From Marinobacter alexandrii (lineage in GTDB: Bacteria > Pseudomonadota > Gammaproteobacteria > Pseudomonadales > Oleiphilaceae): a DNA stretch of 64,000 nucleotides. A program made the translations under genes and the position numbers. The DNA lies in NCBI RefSeq assembly GCF_005871205.1, contig NZ_SWKM01000015.1, positions 62,001 through 126,000 on the forward strand, written 5' to 3'. Of the stretch, positions 23,265 to 33,490 are shown piece after piece. A model generated the notes under the pieces. The model was not told where the DNA came from, ran no database searches, and saw only the letters and a list, made by a program, of their open reading frames with translations. Position 1 is the stretch's first letter; each line of letters starts with the position of its first letter.

Positions 23265-24077
23265 TCAGGAACTCAGGCCATCCAAAGCCTCACGCATCGG
23301 GTGGAGCAGATCCGTCAGCGCTCGCTTAAGCTGGTCGGTATCTGCCTGGTTTCTGGCTATTGTATCTACCAGGACGCTACCAACAATTACACCATCGGAT
23401 ACCCGTCCCACCGCAGCGGCTGTCGCAGCGTCCCGAATACCGAAACCTACCGCTACCGGAAGTGCCGTAAGTTTATGGATGTGATCCACGCGACTGGCGA
23501 CCTCTTCGACGTTGATTTTCGAAGCCCCGGTCACGCCATTGAATGAAACATAGTACACATAGCCCGAGGAATGCTCGCTGATTGCGCGAATCCGATCATC
23601 GGTGGTGGTCGGCGACAGCAGGAAAATGGCATCCAGGTTGCGCTCTGTGAACAGTGGAGCAACCTCGTCCGCTTCCTCCGGCGGCAGGTCCACCGTCAGG
23701 ATGCCGTCGACACCAGCATCAACCGCAGCATCGGCGAAAACTTCATAACCCATGGCTTCTACGGGGTTCAGATACCCCATCAAAACAATCGGCGTTTCAC
23801 TGTCCTTGATACGGAATTCCTTGACCATGGCAATGACCTGGCGCAGCGACGTTCCGTGTTTCAGGGCGCGCTCACAGGCCAGCTGGATAACCGGGCCATC
23901 AGCCATGGGATCCGAAAACGGCACACCCAACTCGATGATGTCGGCACCTGCGGCCACCAGAGTGTGCATCAGACCTACCGTCGCATCGGGATGCGGGTCA
24001 CCTGCGGTGATGTAGGGAATAAGTGCCTTGCGGCCTTGTCCTTTAAGGGCCTCGAGGGTCCTTTCAATTCGGCTCAT
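23265..24077 (-). CDS. trpA: tryptophan synthase alpha chain
   Basis: Cleaves indole-3-glycerol phosphate and channels indole to TrpB. It has 270 residues. Catalytic Glu49 and Asp60 ([16 protein letters not shown]) have the same numbers as in E. coli when the ATG at 24077 is used. That start also follows AGGAG at good spacing, whereas the longer frame (to 24125) would run into trpB. The gap to trpB is 19 bp. Confidence 0.96.
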   Translation of the reverse strand: MSRIERTLEALKGQGRKALIPYITAGDPHPDATVGLMHTLVAAGADIIELGVPFSDPMADGPVIQLACERALKHGTSLRQVIAMVKEFRIKDSETPIVLMGYLNPVEAMGYEVFADAAVDAGVDGILTVDLPPEEADEVAPLFTERNLDAIFLLSPTTTDDRIRAISEHSSGYVYYVSFNGVTGASKINVEEVASRVDHIHKLTALPVAVGFGIRDAATAAAVGRVSDGVIVGSVLVDTIARNQADTDQLKRALTDLLHPMREALDGLSS

Positions 24078-24096
24078 GCCTGCTCCTGTAACTTCT

Positions 24097-25317
24097 TCAG
24101 ATCTCGATGCCTTCAAGCTTGGCAACCGTGTTGATATCTTTATCGCCCCGACCGGACACGTTGATCACGACGGTTTGATCCTTGTCCATGGTAGCCGCAA
24201 GCTTGATGGCGTAGGCCACCGCGTGGGCTGTTTCCAGTGCCGGCATGATCCCTTCGACACGGGTCAGCTTACGGAACCCTTCCATCGCCTCATCGTCGGT
24301 CACGGACACATAGTTGGCACGACCAATGTCTTTTAACCAGCTGTGCTCAGGGCCTACGCCCGGGTAGTCAAGACCAGCACTAACTGAATGAGTGCCCGCA
24401 ATCTGGCCATTCTCATCTTCCATCAAATAAGTACGGTTGCCATGGAGGACGCCGGGGCGGCCGGCGCACAGCGGTGCGGCATGCTTACCGGTTTCAATGC
24501 CCAGACCACCGGCTTCGACGCCATACAACTGAACAGATTCGTCAGACAGGAACGGATAGAACATACCGATAGCGTTGGAGCCACCACCCACGCACGCCAC
24601 CAGGGCGTCCGGAAGCTTGCCGGTTTTCTCCAGCGCCTGGCGGCGGGTTTCGCGGCCGATGACTGACTGGAAGTCACGAACCAGCATCGGATACGGGTGC
24701 GGACCGGCGACCGTGCCAATGATGTAGAAGGTTTCGTCTACGTAAGACACCCAATCGCGCATGGCATCGTTCATGGCGTCCTTGAGCGTGCGAGTGCCAC
24801 TTTCAACAGCATGCACCTCGGCACCGAGCAGCTTCATGCGAAACACGTTCAGCGACTGGCGCTGCACATCCTCTGCACCCATGAACACGTGACATTCCAG
24901 GCCGAGACGGGCGCAAACGGTTGCAGTTGCAACGCCGTGCTGACCCGCACCGGTTTCGGCAATGATCCGCTTTTTGCCAAGAAAACTCGCCAGCAGCGCC
25001 TGGCCAATGGTGTTGTTCACCTTGTGGGCGCCTGTGTGACACAGATCTTCACGCTTCAACCAGATCTGGGCACCACCGGTTTCCCGGGTCAGTCGTTCGG
25101 CGAAATACAGCGGAGTGGGCCGACCGACATAATCCGCCAACTCCTTGTCGAAGCGGGCCTGGAACTCCGGATCGTTCTTCAGCTTCTTGTACTCTTCCTC
25201 GAGCGTCATCAGGGAATCCATCAACGTCTCGGAAACAAACCGTCCACCAAAGGCACCAAAGTGCCCCCTTGCATCCGGCAGCGCGCTCAGCATTTCTTCA
25301 GTCAATTTCTCAGACAC
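24097..25317 (-). CDS. trpB: tryptophan synthase beta chain
   Basis: PLP enzyme that condenses indole with serine to tryptophan. It has 406 residues from a GTG start. The PLP lysine is Lys99 in [13 protein letters not shown], and the glycine-rich phosphate loop is [10 protein letters not shown]. The frame is open to 25398, but that part lies inside trpF. The GTG at 25317 follows AAAGAGG at good spacing and gives the expected family length, overlapping the trpF stop by 8 bp. Confidence 0.95.
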   Translation of the reverse strand: MSEKLTEEMLSALPDARGHFGAFGGRFVSETLMDSLMTLEEEYKKLKNDPEFQARFDKELADYVGRPTPLYFAERLTRETGGAQIWLKREDLCHTGAHKVNNTIGQALLASFLGKKRIIAETGAGQHGVATATVCARLGLECHVFMGAEDVQRQSLNVFRMKLLGAEVHAVESGTRTLKDAMNDAMRDWVSYVDETFYIIGTVAGPHPYPMLVRDFQSVIGRETRRQALEKTGKLPDALVACVGGGSNAIGMFYPFLSDESVQLYGVEAGGLGIETGKHAAPLCAGRPGVLHGNRTYLMEDENGQIAGTHSVSAGLDYPGVGPEHSWLKDIGRANYVSVTDDEAMEGFRKLTRVEGIMPALETAHAVAYAIKLAATMDKDQTVVINVSGRGDKDINTVAKLEGIEI

Positions 25318-25927
25318 GGTGAACCTCTTTGATAAAGTCGGAAATTTTTTGGATATCCTTGATGCCTTTACTGCGCTCCACGCCCCCGCTGACATCAACG
25401 GCCCAGGGTTGCACCTGCTCTACAGCGCGAAACACGTTATCAGAAGACAAACCACCGGCCAATATAAGTGGCAGCGGCCTCTCTGACGGGATCAGATCCC
25501 AGTTAAAAGACTTTCCGGTCCCGCCGTAATGATCGGGATCCCAGGCATCCACGAGCAGCCCTGCGGCCTCGTGGTACTGGTTAAAAGCCTGTATTACCTG
25601 TTCGCGATTCTGGACCCGTACAGCCTTGATCCAGCGACGCTGAAATTGGCTGCAGAACTCAGGGCTTTCATCCCCGTGAAACTGGAGCAGATCCAGAGGC
25701 AGATGTTCAAGGACCTCTCTCACCTCCTGCTCTGTCGGATTCACGAACAGGCCTACAACGGACACAAAGGCCGGCACCGATCTAATCAACTGCTGGGCAT
25801 CGGCAATACTGACGGCTCGCGGACTCGACTCATAAAAGACAAAGCCGAGCGCATCAGCACCGGATGCAACCGCGGATTCCACGTCTTCGGTGCGCGTCAG
25901 GCCACAAATCTTGACTCGCGTACTCAT
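25310..25927 (-). CDS. trpF: phosphoribosylanthranilate isomerase
   Basis: Amadori isomerase converting phosphoribosylanthranilate to CdRP in tryptophan synthesis. It has 205 residues as a stand-alone (beta/alpha)8 enzyme, not fused to TrpC. Catalytic Cys8 (VKICGLTR) and the later Asp ([15 protein letters not shown]) are present, with the C-terminal phosphate site AVDVSGGVE. Its ATG overlaps the truA stop by 4 bp. Confidence 0.96.
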   Translation of the reverse strand: MSTRVKICGLTRTEDVESAVASGADALGFVFYESSPRAVSIADAQQLIRSVPAFVSVVGLFVNPTEQEVREVLEHLPLDLLQFHGDESPEFCSQFQRRWIKAVRVQNREQVIQAFNQYHEAAGLLVDAWDPDHYGGTGKSFNWDLIPSERPLPLILAGGLSSDNVFRAVEQVQPWAVDVSGGVERSKGIKDIQKISDFIKEVHRV

Positions 25928-26832
25928 GCCTGTTGTACCGGTTGCTTCGGATGAATGTGGGTTGGCGGTATCGGTCGATTCTCTGATCGATCAAACCAGG
26001 GTCGCAAAAACCCCGGCCCGCACTCAGCCTGTGGGATACCGAAATGACCCGGGTAGCCGACATCAACAAGGTATAGGCCATGCGGCGGCGCCGTGACCCC
26101 TGCCATTGTCCTGTCTCTTGCCCCTAGTATGTCATGAATCCATCGAGCCGGCTTCTGCCCTGCGCCAACCGCCATAAGGGCGCCCGCGATGTTCCTCACC
26201 ATATGATGGAGAAACGCGTTTGCCTGCACGTCTATTACGACAAAATTGCCCTTGCGGGTTACCGCAATCCGCTCCATATAACGGATTGGTGTACGGGACT
26301 GGCAGCCCGCCGCCTGGAACGACGAAAAATCATGCTCCCCCAGCAACGCCTGTGCGGCTTCATGCATGCGTTCAGCATCAAGAGGACGGAAGGTCCAGCT
26401 GACCTGACCGCGCTGGATGCCGGGTCGAACAGGGTGATTATAGATAACGTAGCGATAACGCCGATAGACGGCAGAGAAGCGGGCGTGGAAATCTTCAGCG
26501 CCATTACCGGCCCAATGAACAGAAATATCACTGGGCAAGGCAGTATTGATGCCCATGACCCAGGAGCGAAGGTTCCTGATCGACGGGGTTTCAAAGTGCG
26601 CAACCTGGTAGCTGGCATGGACGCCGGCATCGGTTCGTCCGGCACAAACCAGATTAACGGGATGATTCGCCACTTTTGCAACAGCCCCTGCCAGGTTCGC
26701 TTCTACAGAGCGCACCCCGGATTTCTGCTGCTGCCAGCCATGAAAGTCGCGCCCATCGTATTCGAACGCAATGGCGACCCGACCGTTACCAATTTCATTA
26801 CCCGTGGTGAGTTGTTGAGGTTCGAAGAACAA
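25924..26832 (-). CDS. truA: tRNA pseudouridine(38-40) synthase TruA
   Basis: Modifies uridines 38-40 in the tRNA anticodon arm. It has about 302 residues. The catalytic Asp lies in [11 protein letters not shown], with upstream [17 protein letters not shown] and downstream [17 protein letters not shown]. No in-frame ATG or GTG precedes the conserved N-terminus: the frame opens at CCT after a TGA, and the only usual start codon is TTG at 26832. A nearby ATG (MTFFG then TAG) is out of frame by one base across a T5 run, so either TTG is used or the sequence has a single-base difference. The gene heads the truA-trpF-trpBA run. Confidence 0.9.
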   Translation of the reverse strand: MFFEPQQLTTGNEIGNGRVAIAFEYDGRDFHGWQQQKSGVRSVEANLAGAVAKVANHPVNLVCAGRTDAGVHASYQVAHFETPSIRNLRSWVMGINTALPSDISVHWAGNGAEDFHARFSAVYRRYRYVIYNHPVRPGIQRGQVSWTFRPLDAERMHEAAQALLGEHDFSSFQAAGCQSRTPIRYMERIAVTRKGNFVVIDVQANAFLHHMVRNIAGALMAVGAGQKPARWIHDILGARDRTMAGVTAPPHGLYLVDVGYPGHFGIPQAECGPGFLRPWFDRSENRPIPPTHIHPKQPVQQA

Positions 26833-26858
26833 GCGCCTATCCGAAAAAGGTCATACTG

Positions 26859-26913
26859 AAAAAAAACAAAGCGCCGACTTGTGTCGGTCAAGAACCCGAC
26901 GGCCGGCGCTTTT
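26859..26913 (-). terminator. rho-independent terminator after fimV
   Basis: On the - strand AAAGCGCCG and CGGCGCTTT form a 9-bp stem around a structured 28-nt loop (itself containing CCGAC/GTCGG), followed by GTTTTTTTT. It lies between the fimV stop and the truA start, so truA must have its own promoter or depend on read-through. A TATAAT (26933-26928) sits just upstream of the hairpin. Confidence 0.8.
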
Positions 26914-26938
26914 ACCTGAATGACTCGATTATAACGAA

Positions 26939-29900
26939 TCAGGACAGATTTTTAAGGAGATCCTGTGCTTCGCCTTTCTGCTCATCGTCTCCTTCCAACG
27001 CAACTTCCTCAAGGATGTCACGGGCACCATCATTGTCGCCCATCTCGATGTAAGCACGGGCCAGATCCAGCTTGGTCGCCGCCTCATCAGTACCGGCCAG
27101 GAAATCAAAGTCGTCTTCGTCACCCAGCTCGCTTTCATCAATCTCAATGGCACCGAACTTAGAAGCATTTTCGTCCACGGTTTCCGAAGCGACCGGCACT
27201 TCAACGTCGTCGTCACCGCTCGGCAACTCAGGCTCACCCAAGTCATCCAAAGAACTCAACTCTTCCAGTTCCTCGGTGCCGGCGATTTCCTCTTCCGGAC
27301 TGGCAGCTTCGGTCTCCCCAAGAACATCACCCTCGGCGAGCGTATCTTCAAGGCTCAATTCATCATCCAGCGCAGCTGTCTCTTCCTCCTGATGATTGGC
27401 CGAGTCTGCGGAATCCGAGAACTCCTCCATCAACGCCAGATCCTCATCTGAGACGTCCAGCTCTAGATCGTCGAGTGAAGACTCTTCCACTTCTTCACCT
27501 CCAAGCTCGCTGTCTTCGTCGGCTACCTTGTCTAACTCAGCATCAAGTTCATCCAGGAAGGACTCGTCGAGGGAGTCAACATCCGGCTCAGCACTTGAAA
27601 CTTCTTCGGTTGCACCAACCTCAAGAGCATCCGCCTCAGGCTCGTCATCAAAAGCGCTTTCGAGTTCCAGCTCCAGATCGTCATCTTCATCGGTCTCGCT
27701 CAGCTCCAGCGAGCTCTCATCTTCAAAATCAATTTCCAGCGCCGAATATTCGTCATCACTCTCTGGCGAGGATTCCAGCGAAGCCTTCCGACCTGCCTCG
27801 CCCTCCTCTTCCGAGTCGAGAGAAATTCCCGACAGATCGTATTCGATCATGTCTTCGTCGTTCTTTTCTTCAGCGACCTCGTCCGTACCTTCTTCAACAC
27901 TTTCTTCAGGAACCACTTCAGCAGGCTCACCTGAATCCGCTACTCCGGCATCAGCGGATTTCTCCGCAGACTCCACTTCACTGAGATCGAAATCCGCAAA
28001 GTCGGTATCCAGTTCTCCGAATTCGTTCTCAATCTGCTCTTCCTGCTCCGAATCATACTGATCAGCCAACAGCTCATCAGAAACCTGCATCTCGTCGTTA
28101 TCAGATTCTGCAGTTTCAGAATCCAGCGGCTGAACGCTACCAAACGAATCAGACCTGAGCTGTGACTCAAGATCGTCGATGCTCGGCATTGCTTCAGCCT
28201 CGTCCAACTGGGTGCGAAGCGCTGTCGCAGAGGCCATTGCCTGATCGTCATCCAGCGCGGCGATCTCGCCAAACTGCTTTTCAAAAGAATCGCGATCCTG
28301 ACTGTCGGCATAGACACCCAGAAGCTTCAGGCGCAGATCGGTGCGGCTTGGCTCACGGGAAATCGCGGTTTCCAGAGTTTGGGCTGCCTGGTCGTGGCGA
28401 CCGTAGGCAATATAGGTGTCGGCTTCGGCCAGTGGATCTTCGGTTCCAGCTGAGCCTGGCTCCTCGTCATCCAGGCTCAGCTGGAACGAATCACTGGCAT
28501 CCTCTGGTTCACCGTTCAGTTGCTCGTAAAACGCCTTTTCACGATTGGCATTTCTGCGGGCCAAGAGCAACAGAAGCAGCAGCAGAACAATCAGGCCACC
28601 ACCAACTGCAATTTGGTAGATCGCGTTGCCGGTGATGGAATCAAAGATATTTCCCAGTAAACCTCTATCAGCTGCCGGCTGCTGATTGGACGGCTGCGGC
28701 ACTGGTGCTGCTTCGTCGGTTACTGCTTCCGGAGCTACAGGCTCGGCCTCGACAACCTCTACCTGCTCGGGCTCCGCCATCGGCCCAGCGTCAACCGCAG
28801 AACCGTCATCTGCAGCGGCAGCGGCAGCGGCCTCGGCTTCAGCGACTTCACCTTCCGGCGCTGTGGCTGTGCCCTCAGTGGCATCAGAAGTTTCGACTTC
28901 AGCAGCCGGCTCGGCTTCACCTGCATCGGTAGCAGCCTGATCCTGTCCTGTAGCCTCGGAATCAGCTGCCACAGGTGTGCCTTCAACGTCAGCGGCACCT
29001 TCCGGCGCATCTGTTGCTGCGACTTCTTCCGAATCTCCGGCCATCTGCTGCATTTCTGCGAGCTGGCTATTCTTCAATTCGAGTAATCGCTGCAGTGTCT
29101 CGACCTGCTCCTGCAGATCACCAACACGGGTGTTCAGTTCTGCGTTTTCACGACGGGCACTTTCAAGCTGCTCCATCGCGACCGCATTCCCGGCGTCCAC
29201 ACCGCCGGCAAGCTGACCATCGCCACCGGCTGAACCGCCTTCAGTTGCTTCGCGGCTATCTTCTTCCGGGACCAGAAGCTTAAGCTCGTCACCCCCAGCC
29301 GTTGCCGGTTCCGGTGATGCCTGAGTCTGGCTTGCGGCCGTGGCATCGACGGTGCGTTTTGGAGTCTGGAAGTCACTATTCTGCTGGCTGACTGCGCGGA
29401 TCGCCTGGGCTCGGGTGCGTGACTGGATCTGGTCCAGCGTCGGCACCCGCAGAATTTCACCGCGCTTCAAGCGATTGATATTGCCGCCAATAAAAGCATC
29501 AGGATTCAGATCCTGGAGGGCAAGCATCACTTGCTGCATTGATACCGAGTCATTGGGTCTAACTCGCGAGGCGATGGTCCAGAGGGTGTCAGATGACCGG
29601 GTTGGGCCCAGGGTACTACCCTGGAAGCTACGGCTCAGGGATTGTTGGGCCTGAGTCTGGCGACGAATGGATTCGCTACTTCGCTCGACTGACGGCTGCG
29701 ACTGGACCGAGGTAACCGCTGGAACTCTAACCTGCTCCTGGACACCGGATTCTTCGGCGTATACCGGAGGATCTACCAGTACCGCGTATTCCCTCATCAA
29801 CCTTCCGCTTGGCCAAGTCATCTCAAGCAAAAAGTTCAGATAGGGTTCACGCAAGGGCTCCCTGGACGACACATTGACCGCCAGCGATCCATCGTTCTGT

Positions 29901-30157
29901 GTAACAACCTGGAACCTGAGCTTACTCAGAAACTGGTTGCGGCTGAGTCCAACCCTTTCATAGGCAGATTCGGGAGCGACGTTCACAAACACGTCTCCAG
30001 GATCTACTCCCCGACTTTGGGGCAGATTTATCTCCGCATCCAAAGGCTCGTTCAGATAAGACTGAAGTTCAATTTCTCCCAGCCCCAGGGCTTGTGCGAC
30101 GCTGGAACCAAGCCCTCCCGCCAGAGCCAGGGCAACCGCAAGCTTGCGTACCTTCAT
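26939..30157 (-). CDS. fimV: FimV-type peptidoglycan-binding pilus/polarity protein
   Basis: Large inner-membrane polar hub of 1072 residues, needed in Pseudomonas for type IV pilus secretin assembly and polar localisation. The order is: signal peptide (about 1-24, ending AQA); FimV N-terminal domain with the LGEIELQSYLNEPL motif; LysM-type peptidoglycan-binding segment (about 189-245, SDTLWTIASRVRPND to LKRGEILRVP); short coiled coil (about 330-370); Ala/Glu/Pro stretch; membrane helix (about 513-535); and a very acidic cytoplasmic part (about 550-1020). It ends with the conserved FimV C-terminal TPR-like module (TKLDLARAYIEMGDNDGARD). GGAAAGG precedes the ATG. It lies between asd and truA as in Pseudomonas. 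Confidence 0.93.
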   Translation of the reverse strand: MKVRKLAVALALAGGLGSSVAQALGLGEIELQSYLNEPLDAEINLPQSRGVDPGDVFVNVAPESAYERVGLSRNQFLSKLRFQVVTQNDGSLAVNVSSREPLREPYLNFLLEMTWPSGRLMREYAVLVDPPVYAEESGVQEQVRVPAVTSVQSQPSVERSSESIRRQTQAQQSLSRSFQGSTLGPTRSSDTLWTIASRVRPNDSVSMQQVMLALQDLNPDAFIGGNINRLKRGEILRVPTLDQIQSRTRAQAIRAVSQQNSDFQTPKRTVDATAASQTQASPEPATAGGDELKLLVPEEDSREATEGGSAGGDGQLAGGVDAGNAVAMEQLESARRENAELNTRVGDLQEQVETLQRLLELKNSQLAEMQQMAGDSEEVAATDAPEGAADVEGTPVAADSEATGQDQAATDAGEAEPAAEVETSDATEGTATAPEGEVAEAEAAAAAAADDGSAVDAGPMAEPEQVEVVEAEPVAPEAVTDEAAPVPQPSNQQPAADRGLLGNIFDSITGNAIYQIAVGGGLIVLLLLLLLLARRNANREKAFYEQLNGEPEDASDSFQLSLDDEEPGSAGTEDPLAEADTYIAYGRHDQAAQTLETAISREPSRTDLRLKLLGVYADSQDRDSFEKQFGEIAALDDDQAMASATALRTQLDEAEAMPSIDDLESQLRSDSFGSVQPLDSETAESDNDEMQVSDELLADQYDSEQEEQIENEFGELDTDFADFDLSEVESAEKSADAGVADSGEPAEVVPEESVEEGTDEVAEEKNDEDMIEYDLSGISLDSEEEGEAGRKASLESSPESDDEYSALEIDFEDESSLELSETDEDDDLELELESAFDDEPEADALEVGATEEVSSAEPDVDSLDESFLDELDAELDKVADEDSELGGEEVEESSLDDLELDVSDEDLALMEEFSDSADSANHQEEETAALDDELSLEDTLAEGDVLGETEAASPEEEIAGTEELEELSSLDDLGEPELPSGDDDVEVPVASETVDENASKFGAIEIDESELGDEDDFDFLAGTDEAATKLDLARAYIEMGDNDGARDILEEVALEGDDEQKGEAQDLLKNLS

Positions 30158-30470
30158 GCTTTTTCCTTTCCAGTCTCCGTTATTCGTTACTGCTTTAATA
30201 AAACAGAATCGGACGAGGTTGGATGACTTCCGTCTGGATAGTTCTAGTTATTATGTCGTTTTATTAACGTTTGGTCCGGCAAGTATTGTTGATAATATCC
30301 CTTTTATCAATCAATCAGCCGCATCCCTTGTACCATTTTTTTATCAATCGCGCGGAACTCCCTAGCGCTCTTGAAAATAACAGGGGCGAAGGCTGAAATC
30401 AGCCTTCGCCCCTCTTCCGGTTTTCAGAAACCGGACACAGTTGGCATTAATTGCCACCGCGTAACATTTC
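30158..30470. other. 313-bp intergenic region, AT-rich fimV leader
   Basis: Between asd and fimV (both on the - strand). The right end holds the asd terminator (30373-30413). The rest, 30170-30360, is much richer in A and T than its surroundings, with TTATTAA, ATTATTAT and GATAATATC runs. It probably contains the fimV promoter and regulatory sites; I see several possible -10 boxes but no single convincing -35/-10 pair. No open frame in it looks like a gene. Confidence 0.6.
30373..30413 (-). terminator. rho-independent terminator after asd
   Basis: A 15-bp perfect inverted repeat (30382-30396 with 30399-30413, AGGGGCGAAGGCTGA and its complement) with a 2-base centre. On the - strand it is followed by GTTATTTTC. 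The stem is very stable and the T-tract is interrupted. Confidence 0.8.
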
Positions 30471-31586
30471 TTAACGTTCCTGCAGGATTCGCAGCATGCG
30501 CCTCAACGGCTCGGCTGCACCCCACAACAACTGATCCCCCACCGTGAAGGCAGAGATATATTCTGGCCCCATGGCGAGCTTTCGGATCCGGCCAATCGGA
30601 ACGCTGAGGGTTCCTGTGACCTTAGCTGGCGTGAGTTCTTCCATGGTGGCATCACGATCGTTGGGAATCACCTTAACCCAATCGTTCGCTCTCGCCAGAA
30701 TGGACTCAATTTCCGCTACCGGCAGGTCCTTTTTGAGTTTGATCGTCAAGGCCTGACTGTGGGAACGCATCGCGCCGATACGAACGCAAATACCGTCGAT
30801 CGGAATCGGATTGTTGCTGCGACCCAGAATCTTGTTGGTCTCAACACCGGCCTTCCATTCTTCCTTGCTCATTCCGTTGTCGAGTTGCTTGTCGATAAAC
30901 GGAATCAGACTGCCGGCCAGCGGAACACCAAAGTGCTCAGTCGGGAAGTCGCCAGAACGCATGGTTTCGGTAACCTTGCGATCAATCTCGAGAATGGCGG
31001 ACGATGGATCCGCCAGCTCGGATTTCACGCTGCCATGCAGATCGCCCATTTGGTTGAGCAGCTCCCGCATGTTCTGGGCACCGGAACCGGAAGCGGCCTG
31101 ATAGGTCATGGGAGAAACCCACTCGATCAGATCCTGCTCAAGCAGGCCGCCCAGGGCCAACATCATCAGACTGACAGTACAGTTACCACCGACGTAATCT
31201 TTAACACCTTCGGCCAGGGCTGAATCGATCACATTGCGGTTAACCGGGTCCAGCACGATAACTGAATGGTCCACCATGCGCAGAGTCGATGCGGCATCAA
31301 TCCAATAGCCCTGCCAACCGGCATCGCGCAGCTTCTGGTAAACCGCCGAGGTGTAATCCCCACCCTGACAGGTGACGACAACATCAAGGGTTTTGAGAGT
31401 ATCGATATCGAACGCGTCCTGGAGTGGAGGCACCCCTTCCTTGCCAACGTCCGGCGCCGGTTTGCCGGTCTGCGACGTTGAGAAAAATACCGGATCGATA
31501 TCGGCGAAATCGTTTTCGTCACGCATGCGCTGCATGAGGACCGAGCCCACCATGCCACGCCAACCTACAAGTCCAACTCGCTTCAT
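30471..31586 (-). CDS. asd: aspartate-semialdehyde dehydrogenase
   Basis: Reduces beta-aspartyl phosphate to aspartate semialdehyde, the branch to lysine/diaminopimelate, threonine and methionine. It has 371 residues, the gammaproteobacterial Asd length. The NADP-binding start is [20 protein letters not shown] and catalytic Cys136 lies in [13 protein letters not shown] 31586 is preferred over the open extension to 31670 because the family sequence begins there and AAAGG precedes it. It lies 126 bp after leuB, as in Pseudomonas. Confidence 0.96.
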   Translation of the reverse strand: MKRVGLVGWRGMVGSVLMQRMRDENDFADIDPVFFSTSQTGKPAPDVGKEGVPPLQDAFDIDTLKTLDVVVTCQGGDYTSAVYQKLRDAGWQGYWIDAASTLRMVDHSVIVLDPVNRNVIDSALAEGVKDYVGGNCTVSLMMLALGGLLEQDLIEWVSPMTYQAASGSGAQNMRELLNQMGDLHGSVKSELADPSSAILEIDRKVTETMRSGDFPTEHFGVPLAGSLIPFIDKQLDNGMSKEEWKAGVETNKILGRSNNPIPIDGICVRIGAMRSHSQALTIKLKKDLPVAEIESILARANDWVKVIPNDRDATMEELTPAKVTGTLSVPIGRIRKLAMGPEYISAFTVGDQLLWGAAEPLRRMLRILQER

Positions 31587-31712
31587 GTGCGACCTTTGAA
31601 CCTCTTTTATGCCCGCCCTCAGCCCTTTTCGCTGGCTGGGACAGGATGGGTGATCCCGCGGCAGCCGCATCGTGGTGCCGTCGGGTCTTAATTAATCGGA
31701 AGAGGCGCCTGC

Positions 31713-32786
31713 TTACAGGGCAGCCAGTACGGCTTCGCCCATTTCACTGGTCGAGACCCGTTTGCCGTCATCGGACATGATGTCAGCTGTACGCAAACCC
31801 TGATCCAACACCTTGCTGACCGCTGTCTCAATAGCTTCCGCGGCTGTTTCCTCACCCAAGCTGTAGCGCAACAACATGGCAGCACTCAGGATGGTCGCCA
31901 GCGGGTTGGCAATGCCTTGACCGGCAATATCCGGGGCTGAACCGTGGCAAGGTTCATACATACCCTGCTTGTCGGAATTCAGAGATGCCGATGGCAACAT
32001 GCCAATAGACCCGGTCAGCATAGCTGCTTCGTCAGAAAGAATATCACCAAACATGTTGCCAGTCACAATCACGTCGAATTGCTTGGGTGCGCGAACCAGT
32101 TGCATGGCGGCGTTATCCACATACATGTGAGACAGCTCGACATCCGGGTACTCGCGACACAGATCGTTCATGATCTCGCGCCAAAGCACGGTCACTTCCA
32201 GGACGTTGGCCTTATCCACGGAACACAGTTTCTTGCCCCGCTGCTGAGCCGCCTCAAAGGCTACACGGCCAATCCGACGAATCTCGGATTCGGTGTAGGC
32301 GTAGGTGTTATAACCCTGGCGCTCACCGCTCTCAAGTTCACGAACCCCGCGAGGCTGACCAAAGTAGATGCCGCCGGTCAGCTCTCGCACGATCATGATA
32401 TCCAGACCAGACACCACCTCGGGCTTCAGTGACGAGGCCGAGGCCAACTGAGGATATAGGATGGCCGGCCGCAGGTTGGCAAACAGCTCCAGATTCGAAC
32501 GCAGGCCCAACAGGCCCTTTTCCGGTCGCTTTACCATCGGGAGGCTGTCCCACTTCGGGCCGCCAACTGCACCCAACAGGATGGCATCAGCTTTTCTGGC
32601 GCTCTCCAGGGTTTCCGCTGGCAGCGGCGAATCGGTCGCATCGATGGCAGCACCACCGACCAGACCCGATTCAAAGCTGAGCCCCAACCCAAATTTTTCG
32701 TTTACTTTTTTCAGTACCTGTTCGGCTTCGGCAACGATTTCGGGACCGATACCATCGCCCGGCAGCATTAATACGGTTCTGGACAT
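31713..32786 (-). CDS. leuB: 3-isopropylmalate dehydrogenase
   Basis: NAD-dependent oxidative decarboxylation of 3-isopropylmalate in leucine synthesis. It has 357 residues. Landmarks are [10 protein letters not shown], the substrate loop [27 protein letters not shown], and the NAD-site [14 protein letters not shown] and [16 protein letters not shown] 32786 follows AGGAAAGG. Last in leuCDB, 39 bp after leuD. Confidence 0.97.
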   Translation of the reverse strand: MSRTVLMLPGDGIGPEIVAEAEQVLKKVNEKFGLGLSFESGLVGGAAIDATDSPLPAETLESARKADAILLGAVGGPKWDSLPMVKRPEKGLLGLRSNLELFANLRPAILYPQLASASSLKPEVVSGLDIMIVRELTGGIYFGQPRGVRELESGERQGYNTYAYTESEIRRIGRVAFEAAQQRGKKLCSVDKANVLEVTVLWREIMNDLCREYPDVELSHMYVDNAAMQLVRAPKQFDVIVTGNMFGDILSDEAAMLTGSIGMLPSASLNSDKQGMYEPCHGSAPDIAGQGIANPLATILSAAMLLRYSLGEETAAEAIETAVSKVLDQGLRTADIMSDDGKRVSTSEMGEAVLAAL

Positions 32787-32825
32787 AATCCTTTCCTGTG
32801 TCAGATCTACTTCAATCAATAAGAA

Positions 32826-33473
32826 TCAGTTTCCGGCGCCAAACAACCAGGGCGCGGTCTGTCGACGCTGCTCTTCGTAGGCCTTGATCACTTCGGCTTG
32901 CTCGAGGGTGACGCCGATATCGTCGAGGCCATTCAGCAGGCAGTGGCGACGGAAGTCATCAACCTCAAAATCGAAGGCCTCACCGGCAGGCGTGGTGACC
33001 GTCTTTGCCTCGAGATCAACCGCCAGTTGATAGCCCTCTTGAGCCTCAGCCTCATTGAAAAGCTGATCAACAATTTTTTCTTCTAAAACAATTGGTAACA
33101 ACCCATTCTTAAAGCAGTTGTTGTAGAAAATATCGGCAAAGCTGGGAGCAATGATCACCCGAAAACCATAGTCTTCCAGCGCCCATGGGGCGTGCTCACG
33201 GCTCGAACCACAACCAAAGTTAGTGCGGGCAAGCAGCACACTGGCGTTTTTGTACCGATCCTGGTTAAGAACGAAATCCGGATTGATCGGACGCTCGGAG
33301 CAATCCTGATCCGGCTTGCCCTCATCCAGGTAACGCAGTTCATCAAACAGGTTCGGCCCAAACCCGGTCCGCTTGATAGACTTCAAAAACTGCTTGGGAA
33401 TGATCATGTCCGTGTCCACATTGGAACGGTCCATGGGGGCCACCAGGCCCTGGTGTTGCTTTAATGCGCGCAT
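32826..33473 (-). CDS. leuD: 3-isopropylmalate dehydratase small subunit
   Basis: Small subunit that, with LeuC, isomerises 2- to 3-isopropylmalate. It has 215 residues, with [14 protein letters not shown] near the N-terminus and [13 protein letters not shown] for the swivelling domain. ATG 33473 follows GGAGAGAG; the extension to 33494 is not needed. It lies 17 bp after leuC. Confidence 0.97.
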   Translation of the reverse strand: MRALKQHQGLVAPMDRSNVDTDMIIPKQFLKSIKRTGFGPNLFDELRYLDEGKPDQDCSERPINPDFVLNQDRYKNASVLLARTNFGCGSSREHAPWALEDYGFRVIIAPSFADIFYNNCFKNGLLPIVLEEKIVDQLFNEAEAQEGYQLAVDLEAKTVTTPAGEAFDFEVDDFRRHCLLNGLDDIGVTLEQAEVIKAYEEQRRQTAPWLFGAGN

Positions 33474-33490
33474 GGTCTCTCTCCTGTGGC

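Noticed and set aside
27396..28061. Long + strand open frame coding for a serine-rich protein opposite fimV
   Set aside because: It is the complement of the Asp/Glu-rich fimV codons, which read as Ser codons on the other strand. It has no ribosome site or family resemblance.
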